Positions 22,656-31,370 are shown, counted from the stretch's first letter. The stretch: DNA of 38,181 nucleotides from JAVBMJ01 sp031552535 (GCA_031552535.1 JAVBMJ010000087.1:1-38181), one strand, 5' to 3'. Numbers and translations are program-made. Notes: generated from the sequence alone by a model not told the origin.

Positions 22656-24011
22656 ATGGAAAACGAGGTGCGTAAGTATGTCGAGGAGTTCATGGCCTCG
22701 ATAGTGGTAAAAAATCCGGGAGAGAAAGAGTTTCACCAGGCAGTGCATGAGGTGGCCGAAAGTGTGGCCTCGTATATTATAGAGAATCCGCAGCTGATGA
22801 GGATGAAGGTGCTCGAACGTATCGCCGAGCCGGAGCGGGTGGTGATGTTCCGCGTGCCGTGGCTCAACGACCGCGGCGAGGTTGAGATCAACCGTGGTTA
22901 CCGGGTGCAGATGAACAGTGCGATAGGTCCCTACAAGGGAGGCATACGTTTCCACGCCAGCGTCAACCTCAGCATCCTCAAGTTCCTGGCTTTCGAACAG
23001 GTGTTCAAGAACAGCCTGACGACGCTCCCCATGGGCGGCGGCAAGGGCGGCTCCGACTTCAATCCTAAGGGGAAGTCGGATAACGAAGTGATGAAATTCT
23101 GCCAGAGTTTCATCACCGAGTTGCAACGGCACATAGGTGCCGACACCGACGTTCCGGCGGGCGACATAGGTGTTGGAGGGCGCGAGATCGGGTTCATGTA
23201 CGGCCAGTACAAACGCCTGCGCAACGAATTCACCGGTACTTTCACCGGCAAGGGGCTCGGTTGGGGCGGCAGTCCCCTGCGCCCCGAAGCGACCGGATAC
23301 GGCACCTGTTATTTCGCGCAAAACATGCTCGCCACGCGCGGCGACAGTTTCGCGGGTAAAACGGTGGTCATCTCCGGATCGGGCAACGTGGCCCAGTACG
23401 CCGTGGAGAAGTCCACCCAGTTGGGAGCCAAAGTGGTGACGCTGTCCGACTCCAACGGGTTCATACATGATCCCGACGGCATCGACGCCGAGAAACTGGA
23501 GTATGTGATGGAGCTTAAAAATATATTCCGCGGGCGTATAAAAGAGTATGCCGACCGCTACCCTTCAGCCAAATACTATGACGGCCAGCGCCCGTGGGGT
23601 GTAAAGTGCGACATCGCAATGCCCTGTGCCACACAAAACGAGCTTAACGGCGAGGAGGCCGCCACGCTGATAGCCAACGGCTGTACATGTGTGGCGGAGG
23701 GGGCCAATATGCCTTCGACGCCCGAAGCCATAGCCCTTTTCCAGCAACATAAATTGCTTTACGCTCCCGGCAAAGCGTCGAATGCGGGCGGGGTGGCTAC
23801 ATCGGGCCTTGAAATGACGCAGAATTCGATGCGCCTTAAGTGGACCCCGGCTGAAGTCGACGAGCGCCTGCACCGCATCATGGGCGACATCCACGACGCT
23901 TGCGTGAAATACGGTACGATGCCCGACGGGTATATAAATTATGTAAAAGGCGCCAATATCGCGGGCTTCATCAAGGTAGCCAACGCCATGCTTGCCCAGG
24001 GCGTGGTATAA
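22656..24011 (+). CDS. gdhA: NADP-type glutamate dehydrogenase
   Basis: The 451-residue hexameric glutamate dehydrogenase interconverts glutamate with 2-oxoglutarate plus ammonia and is a main route of ammonium assimilation in gut Bacteroidota. Features: GYRVQMNSAIGPYKGGIRFH (substrate-binding lysines), the catalytic motif LPMGGGKGGSDF, DVPAGDIGVGGREIGFMYGQY, the GWGGSPLRPEATGYG hinge, and the Rossmann motif VVISGSGNVAQYA followed by LSDSNG. The N-terminal length and residues are those of the NADP hexameric class; cofactor choice is inferred. It is divergent from the ribosomal cluster and followed by family D repeats and, 209 bp after the stop, a terminator. Confidence 0.96.
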   Translation: MENEVRKYVEEFMASIVVKNPGEKEFHQAVHEVAESVASYIIENPQLMRMKVLERIAEPERVVMFRVPWLNDRGEVEINRGYRVQMNSAIGPYKGGIRFHASVNLSILKFLAFEQVFKNSLTTLPMGGGKGGSDFNPKGKSDNEVMKFCQSFITELQRHIGADTDVPAGDIGVGGREIGFMYGQYKRLRNEFTGTFTGKGLGWGGSPLRPEATGYGTCYFAQNMLATRGDSFAGKTVVISGSGNVAQYAVEKSTQLGAKVVTLSDSNGFIHDPDGIDAEKLEYVMELKNIFRGRIKEYADRYPSAKYYDGQRPWGVKCDIAMPCATQNELNGEEAATLIANGCTCVAEGANMPSTPEAIALFQQHKLLYAPGKASNAGGVATSGLEMTQNSMRLKWTPAEVDERLHRIMGDIHDACVKYGTMPDGYINYVKGANIAGFIKVANAMLAQGVV

Positions 24012-24021
24012 CGGAGCGCCG

Positions 24022-24093
24022 GACGCATCGCGCCTTTTGACGCTGCCTTGCCTCGAAGATGTATCGCGCTTCTTGGCTGTGTTTTGCTGCAAC
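24022..24093 (+). repeat. Repeat family D, two tandem units after gdhA
   Basis: Unit one starts GACGCATCGCGCCTTTTGAC at 24022 and unit two starts GATGTATCGCGCTTCTTGG at 24058, 36 bp apart. The same motif follows lon (27065, 27113), the PBP gene (29913) and asd (31285, 31334). Some units form a short stem with an ATC or ATT loop and a T-rich tail, so they may act as weak terminators. Confidence 0.65.
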
Positions 24094-24579
24094 ACCTCGT
24101 CAAAGGGCTGGCTCCGGATAGGTTCCTGTGAATAATGTTATTGATTATCAGTGTGTTAATGCGACATAAGATAGTGCTTTAATGTCCAATTGGTTATAGG
24201 GTATATTGATTTTCCAAAGGCGATTCAGGCGTATTCTCGCCTGGATCGCTTTTTATATAGGTGTAACGACTCTGTCTCGGGACGCGTTTTCTGCCTTAAG
24301 TCCGGGCGGGTGTAAAATATTCTGTGTGGCCCGACGTTTTCTTAATGCGGGTGTAATTGAAAGGAGTGTGCCTGCCTGAAATATCATTTTGCACGCGACA
24401 TTGTCGTTGCCGTGACGAAACCCTGTGCGTGGCTCGGGAATTTGCCCGATCCCCCAACCCGGGAATCAGAGCGGCTCTAAATTTGCAGTCATCGGCTATG
24501 ATACCCTCCCGCTTTGCCTGCATCCGGTTATTGTGCTACCTGCGGGTGCTACTTAAAGGGAGCTTGCCTGACGCGTTAT
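24094..24579. other. Long gdhA-lon spacer
   Basis: It contains no credible gene. A terminator lies at 24220-24254. The sequence GCTTGCCTGACGCGTTA at 24562-24578 is a one-mismatch copy of 8987-9003 within the candidate small-RNA locus. Nothing else was recognised. Confidence 0.5.
24220..24254 (+). terminator. Rho-independent terminator downstream of gdhA
   Basis: GCGATTCAGGCG (24220-24231) pairs with CGCCTGGATCGC (24238-24249), a 12-bp stem with one G-U pair and a six-base loop, followed by five T residues. It lies 209 bp past the gdhA stop, so the gdhA mRNA would have a long 3' end, or a separate short transcript ends here. Confidence 0.85.
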
Positions 24580-24613
24580 GCTATAATTTATAGCGAAAAA
24601 ATTTGTATCTTTG
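24580..24613 (+). promoter_or_regulatory. lon promoter with a palindrome in the -33 region
   Basis: TATCTTTG at 24606-24613 fits the -7 consensus (transcript start near 24620, leader about 20 nt). A perfect palindrome GCTATAA-T-TTATAGC (24580-24594) occupies the place where the -33 TTG should be, and no TTG is present at the right spacing. It may be an operator or an activator site replacing the -33 box. Confidence 0.6.
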
Positions 24614-24638
24614 TAAAATATTTTTGGACAAACAGATT

Positions 24639-27062
24639 ATGAGTAAAAAACATAATAAAGAATTTGAGGAATACGCCGGAATAGCCGATATCGTGGAGGG
24701 GAAACACCATGTCATCCCGATAGTTACCGGCGACGACGAGCCGGGCGAGGATGTTGTTATTCCGTCTGTACTGCCGATTCTGACGCTTCGCAGTTCGGTG
24801 CTTTTTCCGGGTTCGATAACCCCGATAACCATCGGCCGCGAGCGCTCGATGCGCCTTATACGCGAGGTCGAGAGTGGCGACGGCATGCTCGGAGCGGTTC
24901 TGCAGCGCGATTCGGAGGTCGAACATCCCGGCCCCGACGACCTTTACCATGTGGGTACGGCAGCGCGCATCCTGAAGATACTGGAGATGCCCAACGGCAA
25001 TCTTACGGTGATTCTTCACGGTACGGAAAAGGTGGAGATACGCAATATGATTTCGTCGGAGCCCTATTTCAAGGCCGAAGTTACGGTGTTGAAGGACACG
25101 GCTCCCGACAACGATAACGTGGAGTTCGGCGCGCTGGTCGACTCGATACGCGATGTGGCGATAACGATCATCAACACTTCGCCCGACATGCCCAAGGAGG
25201 CGTCGTTCGCGATCAAAAATATAGACAGCAAGCGCGGAATAATAAACTTCATCTGTTCGAATATCGACCTTCCGGATTCCGACCGCCAGAGGCTTCTGGA
25301 GGCTCCGGGATTGTTGGCGCGTGCCCGCAGGCTGCTCGAGATACTGGTGCGCCAGCAGCAACTGGCCGAGTTGAAGAGCGAGATTCAGAGCAAGGTTAAG
25401 CAGGAGATCGACCAACAGCAGAGGGAGTACTATATCCAGCAGCAGATAAGGACGTTGCAGGACGAACTCGGTGGCGATTCCACGGATGGAGAGATAGCCG
25501 AGTTGCGCGAACGCGCCGGGAAGAAGAAGTGGAGTAAGGAGACGGCGGAGTTGTTTGAGAAGGAGGTATCAAAACTCGAACGCCTCAACCCTGCCGTTGC
25601 GGAGTATTCGGTGCAGATCAACTATTTGCAGTTGATGCTCGATCTTCCGTGGAATGAATACACGAAAGACAACCTCGACCTGAACCGCGCCCGCAAGCGC
25701 CTGGACAGCGATCATTTCGGGCTGGAGGAGGTTAAGGAACGTATTCTGGAGCATCTGGCGGTGATTAAGCTAAAGGGCGACCTCAAGTCGCCGATCCTGT
25801 GCCTTTACGGGCCTCCGGGAGTGGGCAAAACATCGCTGGGCAAGTCGGTGGCAGAATCGCTTAAACGTAAGTTCGGGCGCATCTCGCTGGGAGGGCTCCA
25901 CGACGAGGCCGAGATACGCGGTCACAGGCGCACCTACATAGGGGCTATGCCGGGGCGTATCATACAGACTATCAAACGCTGCGGATCGTCGAACCCGGTA
26001 ATAATACTCGACGAGGTCGATAAGGTGAGCGTCAGCAACCACGGCGACCCGTCGTCGGCGCTGCTCGAAGTGCTCGATCCGGAACAGAATACCACCTTCC
26101 ATGACAACTATCTCGACATGGAGTACGACCTGTCGAAGGTGTTGTTCATCGCCACGGCCAACAACATCGCCAACATCAACCCGGCGCTGAGGGACCGTAT
26201 GGAGATGATCAACATCGCCGGTTACATCCTTGAGGATAAGATCGAGATAGCGTTGCACCACCTGCTGCCCAAGCAGTTGGAGGCACACGGAATCCCTGCC
26301 AAGTCGTTGAAAATGTCGAAACAGGCGGTGGAGAAGATCATAGCCGGATATACCCGCGAGTCGGGAGTCCGCACCCTGGACAAACACCTGGCCAAGATAG
26401 CGCGCTACAGGGCCAAGAACATCGGTTTCGGCGAGACGTTCGATCCCGAAATCTCGGTGGCCGATGTGGAGAAGATACTGGGCGTGCCCAAGTACATTAA
26501 CGACCGCTACGAATTGGACGGCATGGCCGGTGTGGTGACGGGTCTGGCGTGGACCGAGGTGGGCGGCGACATACTTTATGTCGAGTCGAGCCTCTCGCCG
26601 GGCAAGGGTCACCTGAGCCTTACGGGCAACCTTGGCGACGTGATGAAGGAGTCGGCGACCATAGCCTTGCAGTGGGTTAAGTCTCACGGTGCTGAGTTGG
26701 GCATCGACAGCCAGCAATTCGAGACCCGCAACGTGCATATACACGTTCCCGAGGGAGCGATTCCGAAGGACGGCCCGAGCGCCGGCATCACGATGGTCAC
26801 GTCGCTGGTGTCTACATTTACAGGGCGCAAGGTCAGGGAGCGCATCGCGATGACGGGCGAGACCACGCTGCGCGGGAGGGTGCTGCCAGTGGGCGGGATC
26901 AAGGAGAAGATACTGGCCGCGAAGCGTGCGGGTATCTCCGAGTTGATACTCTGCGAGGAGAACCGCAAGGATATATCGGAGATCAAACCCGACTACGTCG
27001 AGGGGCTCACGTTCCACTACGTGCGCACTATCGACGAGGTGCTGAAACTGGCGCTGGTGTGA
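24639..27062 (+). CDS. lon: ATP-dependent protease Lon
   Basis: The 807-residue cytosolic AAA+ serine protease degrades misfolded and regulatory proteins. The N-terminal substrate domain (about 45-250, LPILTLRSSVLFPGSITPITIGRERS) is followed by a coiled-coil with Gln-rich QQQREYYIQQQIRTLQDEL, the Walker A motif GPPGVGKTS with Lys397, Walker B VIILDEVDK, and the protease domain with catalytic Ser714 (KDGPSAGITM) and Lys755 (GGIKEKILAAKRAG). Length is typical. The ATG at 24639 is used; a TTG at 24603 in frame lies upstream of the transcript start. Two family D repeat units follow its stop, the first forming a small terminator-like hairpin (27065-27081). Confidence 0.97.
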   Translation: MSKKHNKEFEEYAGIADIVEGKHHVIPIVTGDDEPGEDVVIPSVLPILTLRSSVLFPGSITPITIGRERSMRLIREVESGDGMLGAVLQRDSEVEHPGPDDLYHVGTAARILKILEMPNGNLTVILHGTEKVEIRNMISSEPYFKAEVTVLKDTAPDNDNVEFGALVDSIRDVAITIINTSPDMPKEASFAIKNIDSKRGIINFICSNIDLPDSDRQRLLEAPGLLARARRLLEILVRQQQLAELKSEIQSKVKQEIDQQQREYYIQQQIRTLQDELGGDSTDGEIAELRERAGKKKWSKETAELFEKEVSKLERLNPAVAEYSVQINYLQLMLDLPWNEYTKDNLDLNRARKRLDSDHFGLEEVKERILEHLAVIKLKGDLKSPILCLYGPPGVGKTSLGKSVAESLKRKFGRISLGGLHDEAEIRGHRRTYIGAMPGRIIQTIKRCGSSNPVIILDEVDKVSVSNHGDPSSALLEVLDPEQNTTFHDNYLDMEYDLSKVLFIATANNIANINPALRDRMEMINIAGYILEDKIEIALHHLLPKQLEAHGIPAKSLKMSKQAVEKIIAGYTRESGVRTLDKHLAKIARYRAKNIGFGETFDPEISVADVEKILGVPKYINDRYELDGMAGVVTGLAWTEVGGDILYVESSLSPGKGHLSLTGNLGDVMKESATIALQWVKSHGAELGIDSQQFETRNVHIHVPEGAIPKDGPSAGITMVTSLVSTFTGRKVRERIAMTGETTLRGRVLPVGGIKEKILAAKRAGISELILCEENRKDISEIKPDYVEGLTFHYVRTIDEVLKLALV

Positions 27063-27064
27063 CG

Positions 27065-27147
27065 GACGCATTGCGTCTTTTGATATTACTTTGCTTGGAG
27101 CCGGGTCTGCCGGACGGACTGTGTCTCTTGATCCGACCTTGCTGAGA
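27065..27147 (+). repeat. Repeat family D, two units after lon
   Basis: Unit one at 27065 forms GACGC-ATT-GCGTC followed by TTTT and begins two bases after the lon TGA. Unit two at 27113 (GACGGACTGTGTCTCTTGAT) is a diverged tandem copy 48 bp later. An outer pair, TGATCCG (27129-27135) and CGGATCA (27157-27163), adds a further hairpin. Confidence 0.65.
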
Positions 27148-27243
27148 TATTGGAACCGGATCACAGGACACCGCCGGGATGAGGATCGCAAATGGAAATA
27201 GGTGGCGCAGGATAATTGGGGCGGGAAAAGGGATGAGGCAAAA

Positions 27244-27366
27244 GGCAGGTTTGCTACCTCCTACGGGAGGTAGCGGCGAGTGAGAACGAAGGGTGATGCA
27301 AACATGTTTTTTGTTTGTTAATCACCCGTCGTTCTCGCTCACCGTAGCCCGCAGGGCAAACCTGCC
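27244..27366. repeat. Long imperfect palindrome between lon and the PBP gene
   Basis: Arms of about 55-60 bp: GGCAGGTTTGC at 27244 pairs with GCAAACCTGCC ending at 27366, the middle GAGTGAGAACGA pairs with TCGTTCTCGCTC with one mismatch, then GGGTGAT pairs with ATCACCC, closing near 27308 at CATGTTTTTTGTT. It encodes no protein. A transcript would fold into one giant hairpin. The origin is unknown; a MITE-like element is one option. Confidence 0.7.
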
Positions 27367-27419
27367 GGACGTATCGAGTCTTTTCTGATATGAATTTATT
27401 GATGAAGGCTGCCTATGAA

Positions 27420-27474
27420 GAAGTGCGTGAGCACTTCCCGGAAATTTTTGGTGCCGCTTTTTATAAAAAGCGGC
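27420..27474. other. Two further hairpins before the PBP gene
   Basis: GAAGTGC-GTGA-GCACTTC (27420-27437) is a perfect 7-bp hairpin. GCCGCTTTTTA/TAAAAAGCGGC (27453-27474) is a perfect 22-bp palindrome. The arms of the second recur, split apart, at 29942-30063 in the next spacer. Confidence 0.7.
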
Positions 27475-27547
27475 AGTCGGAGTAAAGTAATGACAGGAGA
27501 TGCTGTGTGTCCGCAAAGGGAAGAGCAAAAACTACTTACACTATACG

Positions 27548-29914
27548 ATGAAGACCCGTAAGATCAAGGATAAGTTGAAGGAACCGCGCACGTTGCGATG
27601 GTTTTGGAGGATAGTTATCGCTCCGTTCGTAATTCTGCTGCTCATGTTGTTGCTGGCGGCGCTGGGGGTATTCGGCAAGTTGCCGTCGTTTGAGGAGTTG
27701 GAGAACCCGAAGAGCAATATCGCCACCGAGATATACTCCGAGGACGGGGAGATGATAGGGTCTTTCTTTGTGCAGAACCGCTCCTTTGTAGACTATAACG
27801 AACTGTCGCCGAGCCTTGTCGATGCGCTGGTGTCGACCGAAGACTCGCGTTTTTACTCCCATTCGGGCATCGACTTCATCTCGTTGCTGCGCGTGGCGGT
27901 GAAGACAGTGGCCTTGGGCAACCGCGACCAGGGCGGGGGCAGCACCATCACCCAGCAAGTGGCCAAGAACCTCTTCCCGCGCGATACGTCGATCTACTCC
28001 AATCCTGTGTCGAAGGGCGCTAAGTTGGTCACGGCCAAATTGAAAGAGTGGATAGTGGCTGTGAAACTGGAGTACAACTACACGAAGGAGGAGATCATCG
28101 CCATGTACCTCAACACGGTACCCTACGGTAGCAACGCCTATGGCATCAAGTCGGCGGCCCACACTTTTTTCGGAAAGACTCCTGCGGAACTATCGCCCGA
28201 GGAGTCGGCTATGCTGGTGGGGGTAGTCAACGCCCCTACGCGCTACAGCCCGGTGCGCAATCCCGACAGGGCCCTGTGGCGGCGAAACGTGGTGCTCGAC
28301 CGCATGCACAGCAATGGGGCACTGTCGCGTACGCAGTGCGACTCGCTGAAGGCTAAGCCTATAAAATTGAATTACAAGCCTATATCCCATAATGAGGGCA
28401 GCGGAACCTATTTTCGCGAGATGCTGCGCCTGATAATGACCGCCGACCGTCCTTCGCGTTCGCAGTTCTCCAGTGACTGGGACTATGAGCAGGACTTGAG
28501 GGAGTGGCAGGAGAATCCGCTCTATGGGTGGTGTACCAAGAATACCAAGCCCGACGGGTCAGCCTATAATATCTACCGTGACGGCCTTAAGATTTACACG
28601 ACGATAAACGCCGACATGCAGCGTTATGCCGAGGCGGCATTGCTGGAACAAATGAAGCAGGAGGTGCAACCCGCAATGGAGGCCCAATATAAACGGACCA
28701 GGGTGTTGTTCAACGGAGTGAATAAGGAGGATGCCGACAAGATCGTCCGCAACGCCATGCGGTATACCGACCGTTACCGCCAGTTGCGCAGCGAGGGGGC
28801 GTCGGAGCAGGAGATCGACCGGAAGTTCAACACTGCGGTACCGATGCGTATTTTTACATACAAAGGAGAAATAGATACGCTGATGACCCCTCGCGACTCG
28901 ATCCTGCACCACAAGCGTGTGATGCGTTCGTCGTTCATGGCCATGGATCCGTCTACGGGTGGGGTGAAAGCCTACGTCGGAGGGCCCAACTTCCGCTATT
29001 TCAAGTATGATATGGTGCGTCAGGGCAAGCGTCAGATAGGTTCGACGGTGAAGCCTTTCATCTATACCTTCGCCATTGAGCACCTGGGTTTCACGCCGTG
29101 CACGATGGTGCCCAACCTGCAATACGCCATCGAGACCGAGACGGGTGACGCCTGGCAGCCCAAGGAGGCGGGGAACGTGGTATACGACGGTGTGCCTCAT
29201 CCGCTGCGATGGGGCCTTGCACTGAGCCGCAACAACTATTCGGCCTGGATTATGAAGCAGGCCAAGCAGCCTTCGGCGGTAGCCGATTTTATTCATAAGT
29301 TGGGCATTACGAGCTATATAGACCCTGTATACGCGCTGTGCCTGGGGACTCCCGACGTGTCGCTGTGCGAAATGGTGGCCGCCTACACGTCGTATGCGAA
29401 CCGGGGTGTGTACACCAAGCCGATGTTCGTGACCCGTATCGAGGACCGGCACGGAAACCTGCTGGCCACCTTCCCGTCGAATTCGTCGGATGCGATCAGC
29501 GAACAGACGGCCTACACGATGCTGGGGATGATGCGCAACGTCGTCGACCACGGTACGGCGGGAAAGTTACGCTGGGTGTATAAGTTCACGGCCGAGATGG
29601 GCGGCAAAACCGGTACCTCGCAGAACAACTCCGACGCATGGTTCATCGGCGTTATGCCCAAACTGGTCGCCGGAGCGTGGGTCGGCGGAGAGGATCGTAG
29701 CGTCCACCTTTTTTCGCGTGCCGAAGGGGGTGTGATGGCGTTGCCTATTTTTGCGAAGTTCATGGAGAAGGTATATGCCAATCCGGCTTTAGGCATAACG
29801 CAGGCCGACAGGTTCGTCCCGCCGCTGGGCGGCGTGGTCTACGACTGTTCGAGCGACGACGACAGCGATGCGGCCTCGGACGGTATAATCGAGGAGGACG
29901 AGTTTTTCAACTGA
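27548..29914 (+). CDS. Class A penicillin-binding protein (PBP1A-like)
   Basis: A 788-residue bifunctional peptidoglycan synthase anchored in the inner membrane by one helix (about 20-42). The glycosyltransferase 51 domain has STEDSRFYSHSGID with catalytic Glu98 and GGGSTITQQVAKNLF. The transpeptidase domain has the active-site Ser499 in SxxK (STVKP), Ser560-Arg-Asn562 (SxN) and Lys687-Thr-Gly (KTGTS). An inserted Lys/Arg/Glu-rich helical region (about 365-440) separates the two, as in Bacteroidota PBP1A proteins. The C-terminus ends in an acidic, Asp-rich tail. The ATG at 27548 (MKTRKIKDK) gives a normal cytosolic N-terminus and is preferred over an upstream ATG at 27500. No promoter match was found upstream. 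Confidence 0.95.
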   Translation: MKTRKIKDKLKEPRTLRWFWRIVIAPFVILLLMLLLAALGVFGKLPSFEELENPKSNIATEIYSEDGEMIGSFFVQNRSFVDYNELSPSLVDALVSTEDSRFYSHSGIDFISLLRVAVKTVALGNRDQGGGSTITQQVAKNLFPRDTSIYSNPVSKGAKLVTAKLKEWIVAVKLEYNYTKEEIIAMYLNTVPYGSNAYGIKSAAHTFFGKTPAELSPEESAMLVGVVNAPTRYSPVRNPDRALWRRNVVLDRMHSNGALSRTQCDSLKAKPIKLNYKPISHNEGSGTYFREMLRLIMTADRPSRSQFSSDWDYEQDLREWQENPLYGWCTKNTKPDGSAYNIYRDGLKIYTTINADMQRYAEAALLEQMKQEVQPAMEAQYKRTRVLFNGVNKEDADKIVRNAMRYTDRYRQLRSEGASEQEIDRKFNTAVPMRIFTYKGEIDTLMTPRDSILHHKRVMRSSFMAMDPSTGGVKAYVGGPNFRYFKYDMVRQGKRQIGSTVKPFIYTFAIEHLGFTPCTMVPNLQYAIETETGDAWQPKEAGNVVYDGVPHPLRWGLALSRNNYSAWIMKQAKQPSAVADFIHKLGITSYIDPVYALCLGTPDVSLCEMVAAYTSYANRGVYTKPMFVTRIEDRHGNLLATFPSNSSDAISEQTAYTMLGMMRNVVDHGTAGKLRWVYKFTAEMGGKTGTSQNNSDAWFIGVMPKLVAGAWVGGEDRSVHLFSRAEGGVMALPIFAKFMEKVYANPALGITQADRFVPPLGGVVYDCSSDDDSDAASDGIIEEDEFFN

Positions 29915-29949
29915 CGCATCGCGCCTCTTGATATTCTTAAGATTTTTGG
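29913..29949 (+). repeat. Repeat family D, single unit after the PBP gene
   Basis: GACGCATCGCGCCTCTTGAT begins inside the TGA stop codon of the PBP gene and matches the gdhA unit one nearly base for base. Confidence 0.6.
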
Positions 29950-30063
29950 TGCCGTTTGTTACCTCCCTGCAGTTAGTCCCGCCCCAGCCCTTCGGACTGA
30001 CTGCGGACTCCGGTCGGTGAGTTCACCAGCCTTACGGTTGGTTCGGTTGCAAAAAGCGGCAGT
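29942..30063. other. Split hairpin with an insert between the PBP gene and asd
   Basis: ATTTTTGGTGCCGTTT (29942-29957) and GCAAAAAGCGGCAGT (30049-30063) are the two arms that are contiguous at 27444-27477. Here they are separated by about 91 bp that holds its own imperfect stem (GCAGTTAGTCC near 29969 with GGACTGACTGC). Confidence 0.55.
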
Positions 30064-30119
30064 TAAAGCAGAGGGAGTGCAGGTAGAACACAAGTCGTAT
30101 AACATTAATGAGTTAATAA

Positions 30120-31130
30120 ATGAAAGTAGCTATTGTCGGCGTCAGTGGCGCCGTGGGGCAGGAGTTGCTGGCCCTTTTGGAGGAGCGTAATTTTCCGGTC
30201 GACGAATTGTTGTTGTTCGGGTCGGATCGGAGTGCCGGGCGTAAATACCGGTTCGCGGGTCGGGATATCGAGGTTAAACTGCTGGCCTGCAACGATGATT
30301 TCCGTGGAGTGGATGTGGCGTTCGTGTCGGCCGGAGCATCGACCTCGAAGGAGTTCGAGAAGACGATCACCCGGCACGGTGCGGTTATGATCGACAATTC
30401 GAGCGCCTTCCGCATGGATGACGACGTGCCGTTGGTTGTGCCTGAGGTTAACGGCGACGATGCCCTTGCGGCTCCGCGAGGGGTTATTGCCAATCCTAAC
30501 TGCACTACTATACAGATGGTCGTGGCGCTCAATGCCATAGAACGCCTGTCGCATATCCGCCGCGTACATGTGTCGTCATACCAGTCGGCGAGCGGCGCGG
30601 GTGCCGCCGCCATGAAGGAATTGGAGACGCAACATGCACAGATTGCCGGAGGGAATGTTCCGACGGTGGAAAAATTTGCCTACCAGCTGGCATTCAATGT
30701 GATACCTCATGTGGATGTATTCACCGACAACGGTTATACTAAGGAAGAGATGAAGATGTATCACGAAACGCGCAAGATCATGCACTCCGATATTGCCGTC
30801 AGCGCGACGTGTGTGCGTGTGCCTGTGATGCGTGCCCATTCCGAGAGTGTGTGGATCGAGACCGAGTGTCCGGTGAGTGTCGACGGGGCTCGTCGTGCGT
30901 TCGCCACCGCCGATGGGGTTGTGCTGGTTGACGATCCTGCGTCGAAGAACTATCCGATGCCGCTTTTCGTGGCTGGCAAGGACCCTGTTTTCGTGGGACG
31001 TATCCGTAGCGATATCTCCAATCCCAATGGATTGACCTTTTGGTGTGTCAGCGATCAAATTCGTAAAGGAGCGGCCCTCAATGCGATCCAGATAGCCGAA
31101 TACATGGCATCGAAGGGCGTCCTGAAGTAG
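30120..31130 (+). CDS. asd: Aspartate-semialdehyde dehydrogenase
   Basis: The 336-residue NADP-dependent enzyme reduces aspartyl phosphate to aspartate semialdehyde, the branch point to lysine/diaminopimelate, threonine and methionine. It shows the N-terminal GVSGAVG nucleotide-binding loop (7-13), SAGASTSKEF, NSSAFRM, and the active-site Cys128 in ANPNCTTIQ, followed by SSYQSASGAGAAAMKEL and the catalytic His segment in VPVMRAHSESVWIE. Length is normal. Its diaminopimelate branch feeds peptidoglycan, a functional link to the PBP gene upstream. No promoter was recognised in the 205-bp gap. A large hairpin and repeat D units follow. Confidence 0.96.
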   Translation: MKVAIVGVSGAVGQELLALLEERNFPVDELLLFGSDRSAGRKYRFAGRDIEVKLLACNDDFRGVDVAFVSAGASTSKEFEKTITRHGAVMIDNSSAFRMDDDVPLVVPEVNGDDALAAPRGVIANPNCTTIQMVVALNAIERLSHIRRVHVSSYQSASGAGAAAMKELETQHAQIAGGNVPTVEKFAYQLAFNVIPHVDVFTDNGYTKEEMKMYHETRKIMHSDIAVSATCVRVPVMRAHSESVWIETECPVSVDGARRAFATADGVVLVDDPASKNYPMPLFVAGKDPVFVGRIRSDISNPNGLTFWCVSDQIRKGAALNAIQIAEYMASKGVLK

Positions 31131-31178
31131 GAGTGTCGTTTCGGCCGCACGACAGGATGCCGGGTGTTACCCTGTAAG

Positions 31179-31225
31179 ATACATGCGCCCTGTCCGGTAC
31201 TTTCTGCCGGACAGGGCGCATGTAT
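31179..31225. terminator. Perfect 19-bp hairpin after asd
   Basis: ATACATGCGCCCTGTCCGG (31179-31197) pairs fully with 31207-31225 across a 9-base loop. It lies 49 bp after the asd stop. It lacks a T-tract, so it may stabilise the mRNA 3' end or be a repeat rather than a classical terminator. Confidence 0.65.
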
Positions 31226-31284
31226 GGTGTCGTAGGCCATAGCGCGGCCCACATAAACTGCATTGTAATTATGCCGACCCGCAA

Positions 31285-31370
31285 GATGCATCGCATCTTC
31301 CGTCATTGCTTTACCCGGAACTCGCGTCCGCAGGATGTATCGCATCTTGTTGTTGCTTTATCTGGAACAG
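31285..31370 (+). repeat. Repeat family D, two units after asd
   Basis: The unit at 31285 forms a perfect stem AAGATGC-ATC-GCATCTT (31283-31299). The unit at 31334 (GATGTATCGCATCTTG) keeps the same stem with G-U pairs. Both continue TTGCTTTA and C-GGAAC, and they are 49 bp apart. Confidence 0.65.

Noticed and set aside
25770..27191. A 473-codon open frame opposite lon, and similar long frames opposite secA and the PBP gene
   Set aside because: These are shadows of strongly biased coding sequence; the sense proteins have intact catalytic motifs.
31285..31370. CRISPR array from repeated GATGYATCGC units
   Set aside because: Units are diverged, at most two in tandem, and dispersed over several loci; no cas genes.
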